DNA of 64,000 bases from an uncultured Phocaeicola sp. (GTDB taxonomy: Bacteria > Bacteroidota > Bacteroidia > Bacteroidales > Bacteroidaceae): the NCBI GenBank assembly GCA_947581855.1, contig CANPVZ010000002.1, positions 1 to 64,000 on the forward strand. The letters run 5' to 3'. The first letter of the stretch is position 1; every line of letters begins with the position of its first letter. The translations under genes were made by a program, and so were the position numbers. This document shows, piece after piece, positions 36,301 to 45,393 of the stretch. Below the pieces are notes generated by a model. That model made no database searches. It was given only the letters and a program-made list of their open reading frames with translations, and was not told the DNA's origin.

Positions 36301-37712
36301 ATTTTAGGAAACTGCAAAGCCACAAGATGAAGTTAACCGTTGAACAGATTGAGGCAGTTGCTTTTATTTCTCGGATTATGCTCGATTTCAAGCACTTGGC
36401 TCAAGAGCAACATATCCTATTTACCTTCACCCATTCTATACCGGAATGCTATATATGGGTAGATGCCGACAAACTGGAGAAAATTTTGTTTAACTTATTA
36501 TCAAATGCTTTCAAATACACCGAATCGGGAAAACAGATAGAGATTTACATGGAAAAAGACGAAAAACACCTCCATATAGAAGTTAAAGATGAAGGTATCG
36601 GTATTCCCTTGAATAAACAAAAAGATATTTTCACCCGTTTTGCCAGTCTCAACAATTCTTCCATTTTAGGAGTGCCCTCAACAGGTATCGGACTTTCTAT
36701 TGTTAAAGAGTTGGTAGAATTGCACGGAGGAAACATCTCCCTGACGAGTAAAGAGGGAGAAGGAAGTTGCTTCAGAATAACATTGCCGCTGGGCAAATCG
36801 CATTACAGTTCCGACACTGAGTTCGTACTACAAGACAGCTATCCGGAAACAGTCGATATGGAGAAAACAGACGATGCAAAAGAAAATGCCGTATTGTCTG
36901 AACAGGAGACCATGTTACCCAATGCACCCTGTATATTATTGGCAGAAGATAATCGCGACATGCGTTCATTTCTACGCGGTATCTTCGAAAACGAATTTCA
37001 GATTCTTGAAGCACCCAACGGACAAGCTGCATTGGAGATGGCTCGAAAGTATGTACCCGAAATCATTATCAGCGACGTGATGATGCCCGTTATGGACGGA
37101 TTACAATTAGTTACCCAATTAAAAAATGAGCTGCAAACCAGTCATATCCCTATTATTCTGCTGACCGCCAAATCAGCTATAGAAAGCAAACTGGATGCCA
37201 TGAAAGAAGGAGCTGACGATTACATTACCAAACCATTCAGTGCCGCATATTTGAATGCACGTGTAGAGAATCTGCTGACACAACGCAAAAAGTTACAAGC
37301 GCTCTATCGCCAAAGCCTGATGACCATAAATCCGGACGAAAGTGAGCAGAGAGAGGCAGAAGAATTCCTTTCTGAACAGGATCACAAGTTTATGGATAAG
37401 TTACTTGAGTTTATGGAAGAACACCTAAGCAACGGAGATTTGAATGTGGACATGCTGGTTAAGCATTTTTACATGAGCCGTTCCAGTTTCTTCGCCAAAC
37501 TGAAGATGTTAACTGGACTTTCTCCCATTGAATTCATTCAGCAAATGCGAGTAAAACGGGCGGCAGAACTTATAGAGGAAAATAAATACAGCATGTCTGA
37601 GATATCCGTCATGGTAGGAATCAATGACCCACATTATTTCAGCCGCTATTTCAAAAAAGCCTATTCCATTACCCCGACCGAATACAAGAAAAAAATATTG
37701 GCAAAGAAGTGA
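33336..37712 (+). CDS. Hybrid two-component system sensor/regulator (HTCS), likely regulator of the adjacent susCD
   Basis: The 1458-residue protein is built like the HTCS at 822: a signal peptide (ending IKAQ), propeller-type sensor repeats (VIWLSTWDGLNKFDGYNF, IWIGTKGQGLL, IWVGAYEGGLNYID), a Y_Y_Y domain, a membrane helix (about 892-915), a kinase with His940 in SHDLRTP, an ATPase (NLLSNAFKYTESG, DEGIGIP, STGIGLSIV), a receiver (about 1197-1310) with Asp1247 in SDVMMP, and a C-terminal AraC helix-turn-helix (about 1355-1455). The susD-susC operon lies 280 bases downstream on the opposite strand and is the obvious target. The ligand is not identifiable. The two HTCS proteins share many stretches (NGDGVWVDNV, FFTDISH, DDYITKPFSA) and are paralogues. 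Confidence 0.96.
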   Translation: MKAASILVIILFFVLIPIKAQSDFTITAYPVNNELTQNTVTGMIQDHKGVIWLSTWDGLNKFDGYNFQNYKAYPGENVSLTNNRILNIAEDNSGFIWAVCYDGKVSRFNPQTEIFEQVPTPSDFIVNSIKVCNNNHVWMLNKNNRVIRMVVDTLTQKTMQEIQFQCNGNPSTERIILYEDITGNEWILASESGLYQFENGTKEIRHIRGSEQQGFYAVYENHEEILFGSNHGEVWHYNKQKKQFFIRRIEATSKVKYIKQAGNQTVYATSLDGFFIQKAENKPVHFPIPHSNPQTKGIRNAYLDRNNLLWIETNAPELVIFDLPTQTFRFIPFKSVIRGSREAYNLQVIEDDKGNEWIYPYYGGLAYYKNKQVIPFTELNKELSWNASDNHYRFFSDKQSNLWVSTSRWLGKISPTNPLFHRTVFDKKRPYKPEDNTFRTLMQDHEGNFWVGNKTGEILLYNSSFLFKGKLTPEGKITSDPQQYTYLGNAYSIKQDHTGRIWIGTKGQGLLCVIPDRKGTYRIQRYNHNPKDPYSISSDNLYDIYEDNLNRIWVGAYEGGLNYIDESQASAPRFIHYYNELKNYPIQKGDKVYCITSDRKGNLWVGSSNGIVVFNEDFQRPDEIEFTTYQRVAGDRQSLGSNNVQNIYCASNGAVYIATFGGGLCQAQETSDGSIIFKSYTVKDGLQSDIIFSIQEDSQKNLWLASGSGLSRFNLRTKEIEKWDERQIGFPPLFNEGEAVYSLKGEIVFLTLSGLFHFDPHRIIKSDYVPSIIFTQLMLGGKVIQPQNGSILPKNLEYMERIEIPHDENYFTLRFAALEMTHPASVSYAYKLEGFDKEWKEGGDQRTVTYTNLPTGNYQFRVRSTNGDGVWVDNVRTLEIEILPSFWETPLAWLLYLITLVLAGYITIKLLSTFYNLRNKVYIEQQLTDIKLRFFTDISHDLRTPLTLITAPLEHLLQNQELPAFAKEQLTLIKRNADLMLKLVNQILDFRKLQSHKMKLTVEQIEAVAFISRIMLDFKHLAQEQHILFTFTHSIPECYIWVDADKLEKILFNLLSNAFKYTESGKQIEIYMEKDEKHLHIEVKDEGIGIPLNKQKDIFTRFASLNNSSILGVPSTGIGLSIVKELVELHGGNISLTSKEGEGSCFRITLPLGKSHYSSDTEFVLQDSYPETVDMEKTDDAKENAVLSEQETMLPNAPCILLAEDNRDMRSFLRGIFENEFQILEAPNGQAALEMARKYVPEIIISDVMMPVMDGLQLVTQLKNELQTSHIPIILLTAKSAIESKLDAMKEGADDYITKPFSAAYLNARVENLLTQRKKLQALYRQSLMTINPDESEQREAEEFLSEQDHKFMDKLLEFMEEHLSNGDLNVDMLVKHFYMSRSSFFAKLKMLTGLSPIEFIQQMRVKRAAELIEENKYSMSEISVMVGINDPHYFSRYFKKAYSITPTEYKKKILAKK

Positions 37713-37894
37713 ACGACACAAAACATAAAATGCTAAAGCGACTTCTATTCAGATAAGCAATATTGATTACTACAGAGTATATCTTCTGAAAAGTCGCACA
37801 CCAAGGCCTTCTTTATTCATTACTTCATACCTAATTTATGTATGCACAAACGTAAAAGTTCTTTGTACACAAACGGGAAATTGATAACATATAA

Positions 37895-37932
37895 AAGCAG
37901 GCATGCTGTTTCCAACATGCCTGCCTTATATA
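37895..37932. terminator. Bidirectional terminator between HTCS and susD
   Basis: GCAGGCATG (37899-37907) pairs perfectly with CATGCCTGC (37918-37926). T-rich flanks on both strands. Confidence 0.8.
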
Positions 37933-37990
37933 CAAATAATCTGTTACGCCATTTTTCCTACAAATGGTATAAATTCAACAGGTTATTTTA

Positions 37991-39802
37991 TTAATATCCC
38001 GGATTCTGATATTCCTCAGGATTGTCTATCAGCAACAATTCTTTATCAGGAATAGGACGCAAATAATGTACGTCTTTATTAAAGCTCGTGATTTGTGGAT
38101 TTGCCAATGCGATACGTTCTTCAAAAGCACGGAATCTCTTCAAAGTCATCCAACGACTCCATTCGCCAATCATCTCACGGGCATACTCATCCAACAAGAA
38201 CTTTTGGTTTACCTCATCCTTACTTACATCCATACTACCATCGTTTCCTTCGCAAGCACGGCTACGGAGTTTTGTCAAACGCTTTGCCGCTCCCTCGTTA
38301 TCGCCTAATCTCCAATTGATTTCAGCCGACAACAAGTATGTTTCACCCAAACGGTAAATAATACAATCTGCTGCAGAATAGGGCTTAGAAGCATTTGTGC
38401 CGGCATACAGACTCGGACAGTCCATTTTCTTCAAACTGGGGAAAAACTTCAATGGTTTTGCCGGATCAGCATAGTTGTCCTCTATATTATAGATAGCATA
38501 CCGACAAGCATCCCTTTCTGCCTGAGTGTAGGTTTTGCGTGAAATATACACAGCCGTATCACCCAATGTAATATCATACTTCGCATTACCTACACGATTG
38601 GCGTTCAGTCCGTAACGTTGCGCGTCGCCTGATTCCCAGGTATAACCGTCTCCGTTTGCATTGGTAGGTTTATTCACATAATAGGTATCTTTAAAGAATG
38701 CTTTGTAACGTTTATCTTTCTCGCCATACAAATCGAGCATATACTTACTAGGCTCCATATAACAGTTGCCTTTGGCTAACTTGGGAACCGTATAACCATT
38801 CACCTTGGTAGCATAGCTGGCTGTCATACCCGACAGATAAATACCGGATGTGTTGGCATTATAAGCTTCAGTATGTTTCCAGACACGATTATAATAGTTA
38901 CCTCTCGGATTATAAGACTGAATGGTAGAATGACAGACAATAAACAGCGCTTCCTCATTTGTCTTGTTATTATTTTCATTGAACACTTCATCAACATCCT
39001 CATAGAGTTTCACTCCATAAGTAGAAGCATGATCAATCAACTCATCAGCAGCTTCTTTAGCCAATTGCAAATATCTTTTGCTTTCGTCTGCACTCAAGGC
39101 TTGAGTATTACCCAACCCATCTGTGTAAGTGGCATACGTCAGGCAAGCTTTTGCATATAAATGATAGGCAGCCGCACGAGTTACATGCCCTCTTACTGCT
39201 TGTTTAAGAGGCAAATGAGTTTTGGCAAAATCCAAGTCTTCGATAATTACTTTATAGAAATCGTTCACTGTACTGCAAGGCAACACCGGCAACGCTTTAC
39301 CGGCCGGTTCTAACGGAAGATATTTGCCTCCCCAGTTTTCTACAATATTGTACAAAGCATGCGCGCGGATAAACCGTGCCTCACTGACCAGCTCATTAAT
39401 TCGTTCCTGACTCAGGCCCTCGACTTTATCGGCATAATAAATCGCCGCATTACAAGCGCTTAACGTACCGTAAAATCCTGAATAGCTTTCATTTAATAAG
39501 CCAGAAAAAGAGCCTTCGTAACGCAACACCTTACTCCAGTTGCCATTCGTTCCCCCGGGATTGGTATCTTGCCAAATATCGGTTCCGCCTTCGGCTGTCA
39601 CAATATAAGTATCCTCAGCCTGTCCATATATGATGCGGATCATATCATAATAGCAGTCATTTACCTTCTTTTCATATCCCTCAGGAGTGGTCCACTCTTT
39701 TTCGGTAGACATACCGGAAGGATTAAATTCGTCCAAGCTGCAACCATAAGTAAACAATAGTATGGCAGCAGCCGATATAGAGAGTAATGTATGTTTTTTC
39801 AT
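37991..39802 (-). CDS. SusD/RagB family surface nutrient-binding lipoprotein
   Basis: The 603-residue lipoprotein has lipobox TYGC (Cys21) followed by SLDEFNP, the usual SusD beginning. TPR-rich helical regions follow (EARFIRAHALYNIVENWGGKYLP; RAAAYHLYAKACLTYATYTDG), and the C-terminal core has CIIYRLGETYLLSAEINWRLGD and ends in LRPIPDKELLLIDNPEEYQNPGY, the standard SusD ending. It sits on the cell surface as a lid on the SusC channel and binds the incoming glycan or peptide. It follows susC by 14 bases. The 603-residue length is within the family range. The ligand is unknown because no enzyme gene is linked. Confidence 0.95.
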   Translation of the reverse strand: MKKHTLLSISAAAILLFTYGCSLDEFNPSGMSTEKEWTTPEGYEKKVNDCYYDMIRIIYGQAEDTYIVTAEGGTDIWQDTNPGGTNGNWSKVLRYEGSFSGLLNESYSGFYGTLSACNAAIYYADKVEGLSQERINELVSEARFIRAHALYNIVENWGGKYLPLEPAGKALPVLPCSTVNDFYKVIIEDLDFAKTHLPLKQAVRGHVTRAAAYHLYAKACLTYATYTDGLGNTQALSADESKRYLQLAKEAADELIDHASTYGVKLYEDVDEVFNENNNKTNEEALFIVCHSTIQSYNPRGNYYNRVWKHTEAYNANTSGIYLSGMTASYATKVNGYTVPKLAKGNCYMEPSKYMLDLYGEKDKRYKAFFKDTYYVNKPTNANGDGYTWESGDAQRYGLNANRVGNAKYDITLGDTAVYISRKTYTQAERDACRYAIYNIEDNYADPAKPLKFFPSLKKMDCPSLYAGTNASKPYSAADCIIYRLGETYLLSAEINWRLGDNEGAAKRLTKLRSRACEGNDGSMDVSKDEVNQKFLLDEYAREMIGEWSRWMTLKRFRAFEERIALANPQITSFNKDVHYLRPIPDKELLLIDNPEEYQNPGY

Positions 39803-39816
39803 TAGTATATAAGTTT

Positions 39817-42800
39817 TTAGAATGAGATATTAATACCAAATACATATTGTTTCGACAATGGTGCATCATCATCGTCACCACCCTTTTCAGGGTCGTAATC
39901 TTTCAAGTAATCGCATTTTGTCCAAATGAACGGGTTACTTGCAGTAAAGTATATACGAGCGCGGTCAATCTTCAATGCGTTCAGCCACTTTTTAGGTAAG
40001 GTATACCCCAATGTAATATTCTTCACTTTCAAGTAAGAGCCATCGAAATAATTAGCCCACTCCTGATAAGGATCTTGCCCGTTCGATATGCTTGCATCCG
40101 GACGCGGGAAGCGTGCATTTTGATTTTCGGGAGTCCAATAATCGCATACTTTCGGCGACGGAGTAAGACCATCGGTACGATACCATCCGGTCAGTCCGTA
40201 ATTAATAGTCCAGTCCCAACGAGCAATCAACAGAATACTCAAATCAAAATCCTTATAAGTAAAGTTATTAAGTAAACTTCCCGACCATTTTGGAGAAGCA
40301 TTACCCAATACATAATAATCGTCGGTATTTAATTTTCCATCCGGCGTACCATTCTCCGCAATATGTACCTGTCCCGGTTTCTGACTATATTTGGCAGCCT
40401 CTTCCGCTTGGTCCGTACTCCATATTCCCGCATACTTATAGCCATAGTAGGTTTTGATAGCCTCACCGGGAATCAAGTAATAATCGCCAAACTGAAGCGG
40501 TCCGTCGCTAGTAGTTTTGATAACTTCTTCCTTGTTGGTAGAGAACGAAAGAGTAGTGTTCCAAGTAAACTTGGGACCAATAAAGTTACGGCTGGTAACA
40601 CTCAGCTCAATACCGGTGTTACGGGTTTCGCCTACATTCGACCAGATTTTGAAAGGAGAAGAAGCATAGCCTCCTGCCGCATACGGAAGACTCTTCTCAA
40701 ACAAAATATCTTTTGTATCCGTACGATACCAGTCGAATACCACGCTCAAACGGTCGTTGAACAGACCCAAATCGAAACCGAAGTCAAGCATATATGATTT
40801 TTCCCATCCCAAGTTCTTATTGGCAATCGACGAAGAGTATCCACTGTAATAAACCGGAGTATCCTGGAAACCTATCACACCCGTACGACTGAAGTCTAAC
40901 GTAGCGTATTCCTTAGCACCGGCATTACCCGTCACACCATAACTGGCACGCAATTTCAAGTTGGATATCTGCTTTACATCCTGCATAAATGCTTCGTCGC
41001 TGATACGCCATGCCACAGCCCCCGCTGGGAACACATCCCATTGATTACCTTTAGCCAAGATAGACGAGCCGTCCCAACGACTGCTCAATGTCAATAAGTA
41101 ACGGCCTTTGTAGCTATAGTTAAGACGACCTACATACGACATTTTCTGGTTACCTACATATTTAGACGATACAGACGGAGTACCGGTAGCCGCACCTAAA
41201 TTATGGTATGCATAATAATCGGTATCGAAACCGTTACCTGTAGCAGTAACCTCTTCTCTACGATCTTTCGACCACTCCGTAACTCCGGTTATCGTAAAGT
41301 CGTGTTCGTCATTAATCTGGAAATTATAAGTCAGGATATTCTGCCATTTATAATTATAAGTGAATTTGTTAGGGATGGCAGCTTTCACATCGTTTTTCTC
41401 CAATCCCTGATAAGATTTCTTTCCGGCATATTGGCTATCCTTTACGTTACGAAAATATCCGCCTAACACACTCTTGAACGAAAGTCCTTTTATCGGAGTT
41501 ATTTCCACGTACATTTGCGGATTAACACTTAAAGTCTTCACATTATGCACATAACGTCCTTCACCCATATCCGACAACGGGTTGATATTACTGGTATCTC
41601 CACACGGATAATCTACCAAATTACCTTCTTCATCATACGGAGTACCGAGAGGCGGAGTACAAATAATACGATTCCATATACGGCTGGAACGTTTATCGTT
41701 CTTTGAGTACATGGCATACAAGTTCAATCCGTACTTCACCATTTCGTTTGCTTTGAAATCGAATTTCGCACGGGCAGAATAACGTTCCAACTCATCACCT
41801 TTCAATAAACCTTCCAGATCATAATATCCTAACGAGAAATAGGAAGTCATACGATCATTAGAATAAGAGGTACTTAAGTTGTAGCTGGTAGTGGTACCGG
41901 TTTGAGAAGCCAAATCGAACCAGTCCACCCACTGGTTATTATCGATGAATCCTTGCATATAACTTGGAAAAAGGTTGGCATCGTCGGCCGGACTATTCCA
42001 TGCGCCGGCTGTCTTTTGGGCTTCGCGACGGAAGTTGATATAATCTTGCCCACTATTCATTTCCGGGAAACTGGAAATTACGTTCCAACCGTAGTAAGCA
42101 TCCAAGTCTATGGAAAATTTATCTTTTTTCGGAGACTTGGTAGAAATGATGATTACACCGTTAGCACCCGCCGCACCATACACAGCAGTGGAAGATGCAT
42201 CTTTCAAAACTTCAATAGAAGCGATATCATTCGGATTCAGTTCGTCGTAAGACCCTTCCATACCATCGATGATAAACAACGGGGTATTAGAACCATGTAT
42301 AGAACGGGTACCACGGAGAGTCATGTTCACTTCCGAGCCGGCTTCACCGCTAGAACGGGTAATGTCCAAACCAGCCACTTGTCCCTGAATAGCTTCTACA
42401 ACATTGCTGGTGGGCATACGAAGGATATCTTCACTCTTTACAGAAGCGACCGCTCCAGTAAGATCGCGTTTCTTAACCGTACCGTAACCAACTACTACCA
42501 CTTCGTCCAATACCTGATTGTCCGGTTTTAATGCTACTGATAAGTTTTTTTGATTACCGACTTTGATTTCCTGAGTTTGATAGCCGATATAAGAAATTAC
42601 AAGTACGGAACTAGGAGAAACATTGAGCAAAAATTTACCATTGAAATCTGTAACGGTTCCGGTATTGGTTCCTTTAACTAATACAGAGACTCCAATCATC
42701 GGTTCACCGGTCTCATCCACAATAGTACCGGTTAGTGTTTTGTCTTGAGTTACGACCTGAAGATCAGTTACTTTACCCCCCCCCCAATGGATTTTCAGCC

Positions 42801-42907
42801 ATTGCAGGAAAAGCCAACGACATCATCGCGGCCGAAAGTCCCCATACAAGGAATCTACTGCCTTTGACGCTTGTAAGAAAGCGCACGGTTCTTTGTTTTC
42901 TTTTCAT
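39817..42907 (-). CDS. SusC/RagA TonB-linked outer-membrane transporter, out of frame at a G10 tract
   Basis: The body is a complete SusC: carboxypeptidase-like domain (GTIVDETGEPMIGVSVLVKGT), plug with TonB-box-side VVVGYGTVKKRDLTGAVAS, LRGTRSIHGSNTPLFIIDGMEG and YGAAGANGVIIIST, then a barrel ending KQYVFGINISF. The only start with a signal peptide is ATG at 42907 (MKRKQRTVRFLTS..LSAAMMSLAFPAMAENPL). From it the frame meets ten G (plus-strand C at 42776-42785) and then TAA, giving a 44-residue peptide. The sequence beyond, GKVTDLQVVTQDKTLTG, is in frame with the body, so nine or twelve G would give a 1029- or 1030-residue protein of normal size. An open frame starting at GTG 42720 has no signal peptide and is unlikely to be the true product. 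See findings: phase variation or sequencing error. Confidence 0.85.
42776..42785 (-). repeat. Homopolymeric G10 tract inside susC
   Basis: Ten consecutive C on the plus strand (G on the coding strand) just after the signal-peptide codons. The tract length decides whether susC is in frame. Confidence 0.9.
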
Positions 42908-43085
42908 GTTTTTAGGTTAACAATTTGTTTTTATAACTAAATTCGAGGGTTTTTATTAGCATCTATGATGAAATAAAAACACCTTTTTTACTCTTCTAAA
43001 TATTCTTTCATCTCTTTCATAGTAACCGCGAGTCTTCTTATTTTTATAAGGAATCTCATTTTCTTTTTTCACTCCCCATAACAGA

Positions 43086-43122
43086 ATAAAAGTCCGGCGA
43101 AATCACTTCGACGGACTTTTTA
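43086..43122 (-). terminator. Hairpin in the susC leader, possible attenuator
   Basis: GTCCGGCGAA and TTCGACGGAC pair around ATCAC with one mismatch. On the minus (susC) strand the stem is followed by TTTTATT, like an intrinsic terminator, about 180 bases before the ATG and about 190 after the predicted start of transcription. A second imperfect stem (42948-42983) lies nearer the ATG. Confidence 0.6.
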
Positions 43123-43313
43123 GCGCATAATTAATAACTATATAAAACCGAAAAAATAGAAATTCTTAAAATTCATCATGTTTTTCATTCTTTATTCTTT
43201 TAGCAAACGCACTCCCGAAACTGTTTTATTCGTCACAGAGCCGGAAGCGACTGCTTGCCTATAGAATCAACACTCTAATGTTGTCCGCTAAATATATTTG
43301 TGAGTTAACGTTG

Positions 43314-43321
43314 CAAAGATA
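43314..43321 (-). promoter_or_regulatory. -7 element of susCD
   Basis: TATCTTTG on the minus strand, which would give a leader of about 400 bases. Upstream of it an inverted repeat AGGTGTA (43386-43392) / TACACCT (43414-43420) lies where an activator such as the HTCS could bind. No gene is seen in 42908-43658. Confidence 0.55.
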
Positions 43322-43658
43322 TAGGGGCTATTTCTAAATGAAGTGTAATATCTGTTTTTATAAGTTCACAAACTAACAAAAATGTAGGTGTACAATTTGG
43401 TAAAGAGCTAAAATACACCTTTTAATCGAAGAAAATCAATATTGAAAGTTTCCCTTTTTCATATTGAATGAAATATAATCCGCAGAAAATTGATTCTTTA
43501 TCCTCTATTTCTTATGCACGATTATTTCCTTTAATAACCTGAATAACTTGTGGCGAATTTTTCACCCGATCGACAATTTATGATAAAATAAAAAACAATC
43601 TATGTTAGTCCATATTAGAGATAAAGAAAGAGAAGAATGGTATCTCTTACTTCTGTTT

Positions 43659-45089
43659 TCAATTATACAAACAGCGAATTTCTTCAGGAAGATATCCACT
43701 CCGAATACGCCACTCCTGTGGATAGAGGTTATTGGCACGGTTTCCTATATTTTTGGCAAAACCAACCGGAATATTATGGTAAGTAAGCAATACATAGCCA
43801 CGTGGTACATCTGTTTCCAAGGTTATGGTTTCCTTGCGCAAATAAGCGATCGTTTGATCATAAGTTAGAGAAACTCGGGGAAAAGCGGCGACATTTAAAT
43901 CGGTACTCATGGCTAAACAATGATGCGGAACGCAATCCTTACCTTTCAACTCACACACGGTGATACCGGCGTGAAGGACTTTTAAATACCGGAATAGCTG
44001 CTGATACTTTTCCTGATGCAAAATCGGAAAAGCTGTAATCCGATTTTCATGGATATCCCATTGATATGCATCGGCATGCAACAAATATTTTTTGCATTCA
44101 GCCGGAACTGATAATGTTTTAGTCCCATTCTTCCCGCCTTTATTTTTAACTTTCATCCTATACGCCTCTTCTTTTTCAGAAAAATCTTCTCCATCTGGTT
44201 TGCGCAGCACTGCAAGAAAGAATCCCTCCCCTCTGGTCCGATGAGGAAAGAAATGATAAACGGGAAATTCTGCGTCCGATAGATTCCCTGTTATATTCCA
44301 CTCCGGCGCTATGGGAACCGGCAAAACTTCCGCTCCAAAATGGTGCCTTATCCAGGCTACATTCTCTTCGTTCTCATACATATTATATGTACAAGTACTA
44401 TAAATAAGCAACCCACCGGGCTTCAACGCTTCCCATACATCCAACAGGATACTACGTTGACGGTCTCGGCAATTACGTACGTTTTCGGCACTCCACTCAT
44501 CGATGGCTCCTTTGTCTTTACGGAACATACCTTCGCCCGAACAAGGGACATCTGTAAGAATAACATCAAAAAAAGAAGGTAAAACCGCAAAATCTGCTGG
44601 AGCATTTTGAGTGACAACTACTTCGGGATTACCCCATTTAATTATATTTTCCGCCAACACTTGCGAACGGTTACGAACCAGCTCATTGGCAACCAACAAA
44701 CTTCCTTCCGGCAATACAGAACGGATATGAGTAGACTTCCCTCCGGGAGCGGCACACAAATCGAGCATCGCTACCGGGCGTGTTACATATTTGCGTAACA
44801 CTTGTTCCACAAACATTGAGGAAGCCTCCTGCACATAATAACATCCGGCATGAAATAGAGGATCGAATGTAAAAGTTGGTCTTTCTCCCAAATAATAGCC
44901 TGTAGAGCACCACCCGACTTTTGAAAAAGAAGCAAATACGGAATCCATCTCTTCTCCGAAAGAAAGCTTTTTCTGATTGATACGTATACTCACCGGAGGA
45001 TCCTGTAACAAAGCTTTTTCCAAACACATGTAAGCCTCTTCGCCCAAAAGTTGGCGAGTATAATTTATAAAGTCTTCAGGCAGATTCAT
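43659..45089 (-). CDS. rRNA (cytosine-5-)-methyltransferase, RsmF/NOL1-NOP2-sun family
   Basis: The 476-residue enzyme transfers a methyl group from S-adenosylmethionine to C5 of a cytosine in ribosomal RNA. The SAM-binding motif is LDLCAAPGGKSTH, and the two catalytic cysteines of this family are in DVPCSGEGMFRKD (motif IV) and YSTCTYN (motif VI). The family N-terminus (SIRINQKKL...GYYL...FHAGCYYVQEASSMFVEQVL) is present. The C-terminal third, after residue about 300, is the extra RNA-binding region seen in RsmF-like proteins. The target base cannot be deduced with certainty. It is monocistronic with -7 TATATTTG at 45110-45117. Confidence 0.9.
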   Translation of the reverse strand: MNLPEDFINYTRQLLGEEAYMCLEKALLQDPPVSIRINQKKLSFGEEMDSVFASFSKVGWCSTGYYLGERPTFTFDPLFHAGCYYVQEASSMFVEQVLRKYVTRPVAMLDLCAAPGGKSTHIRSVLPEGSLLVANELVRNRSQVLAENIIKWGNPEVVVTQNAPADFAVLPSFFDVILTDVPCSGEGMFRKDKGAIDEWSAENVRNCRDRQRSILLDVWEALKPGGLLIYSTCTYNMYENEENVAWIRHHFGAEVLPVPIAPEWNITGNLSDAEFPVYHFFPHRTRGEGFFLAVLRKPDGEDFSEKEEAYRMKVKNKGGKNGTKTLSVPAECKKYLLHADAYQWDIHENRITAFPILHQEKYQQLFRYLKVLHAGITVCELKGKDCVPHHCLAMSTDLNVAAFPRVSLTYDQTIAYLRKETITLETDVPRGYVLLTYHNIPVGFAKNIGNRANNLYPQEWRIRSGYLPEEIRCLYN

Positions 45090-45109
45090 ATCATTTGCTT
45101 ATTTACGGG

Positions 45110-45117
45110 CAAATATA
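45110..45117 (-). promoter_or_regulatory. -7 element of the rRNA methyltransferase gene
   Basis: TATATTTG on the minus strand, 21 bases from the start codon. Confidence 0.6.
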
Positions 45118-45170
45118 CGGTTTTCAGGCAAAAATTTAACACACATTCCTCTTTTTATCCCTTTTTATTG

Positions 45171-45320
45171 TAGTTTTGTTTAAAAAAAAACCTCCACTTG
45201 CAACCAAACAAAGAAATGGTTACGTCTAATATGCAAATAAACCACATTATTAGTTACGCAAATAACTAATAATGTCAGAAAGCATAACTATATTAGTTAG
45301 AAAAATAAGTTCGTTAGTTG
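45171..45320 (+). promoter_or_regulatory. Promoter region of the ECF sigma operon with repeated TAACTAA motifs
   Basis: TAGTTTTG at 45171-45178 fits the -7 consensus. Further down, the motif TTAGTTA or its complement occurs five times: ATTAGTTA (45249) / TAACTAAT (45263-45270) as a palindrome with a six-base spacer, TAACTA-TAT-TAGTTA near 45285-45299, and GTTAGTTG at 45313. They could be operators or an ECF-type promoter for autoregulation. Confidence 0.4.
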
Positions 45321-45393
45321 TGAGATAAAGAAAAAACATCCATTTTCAAACAAGAAATACGGAACAGAAAATAACAATTAAAATAAAAATAGT

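Noticed and set aside
39817-42720. SusC read from a GTG at 42720
   Set aside because: This start has no signal peptide and lies inside the carboxypeptidase-like domain. The real start is the ATG at 42907 in the other frame across the G tract.
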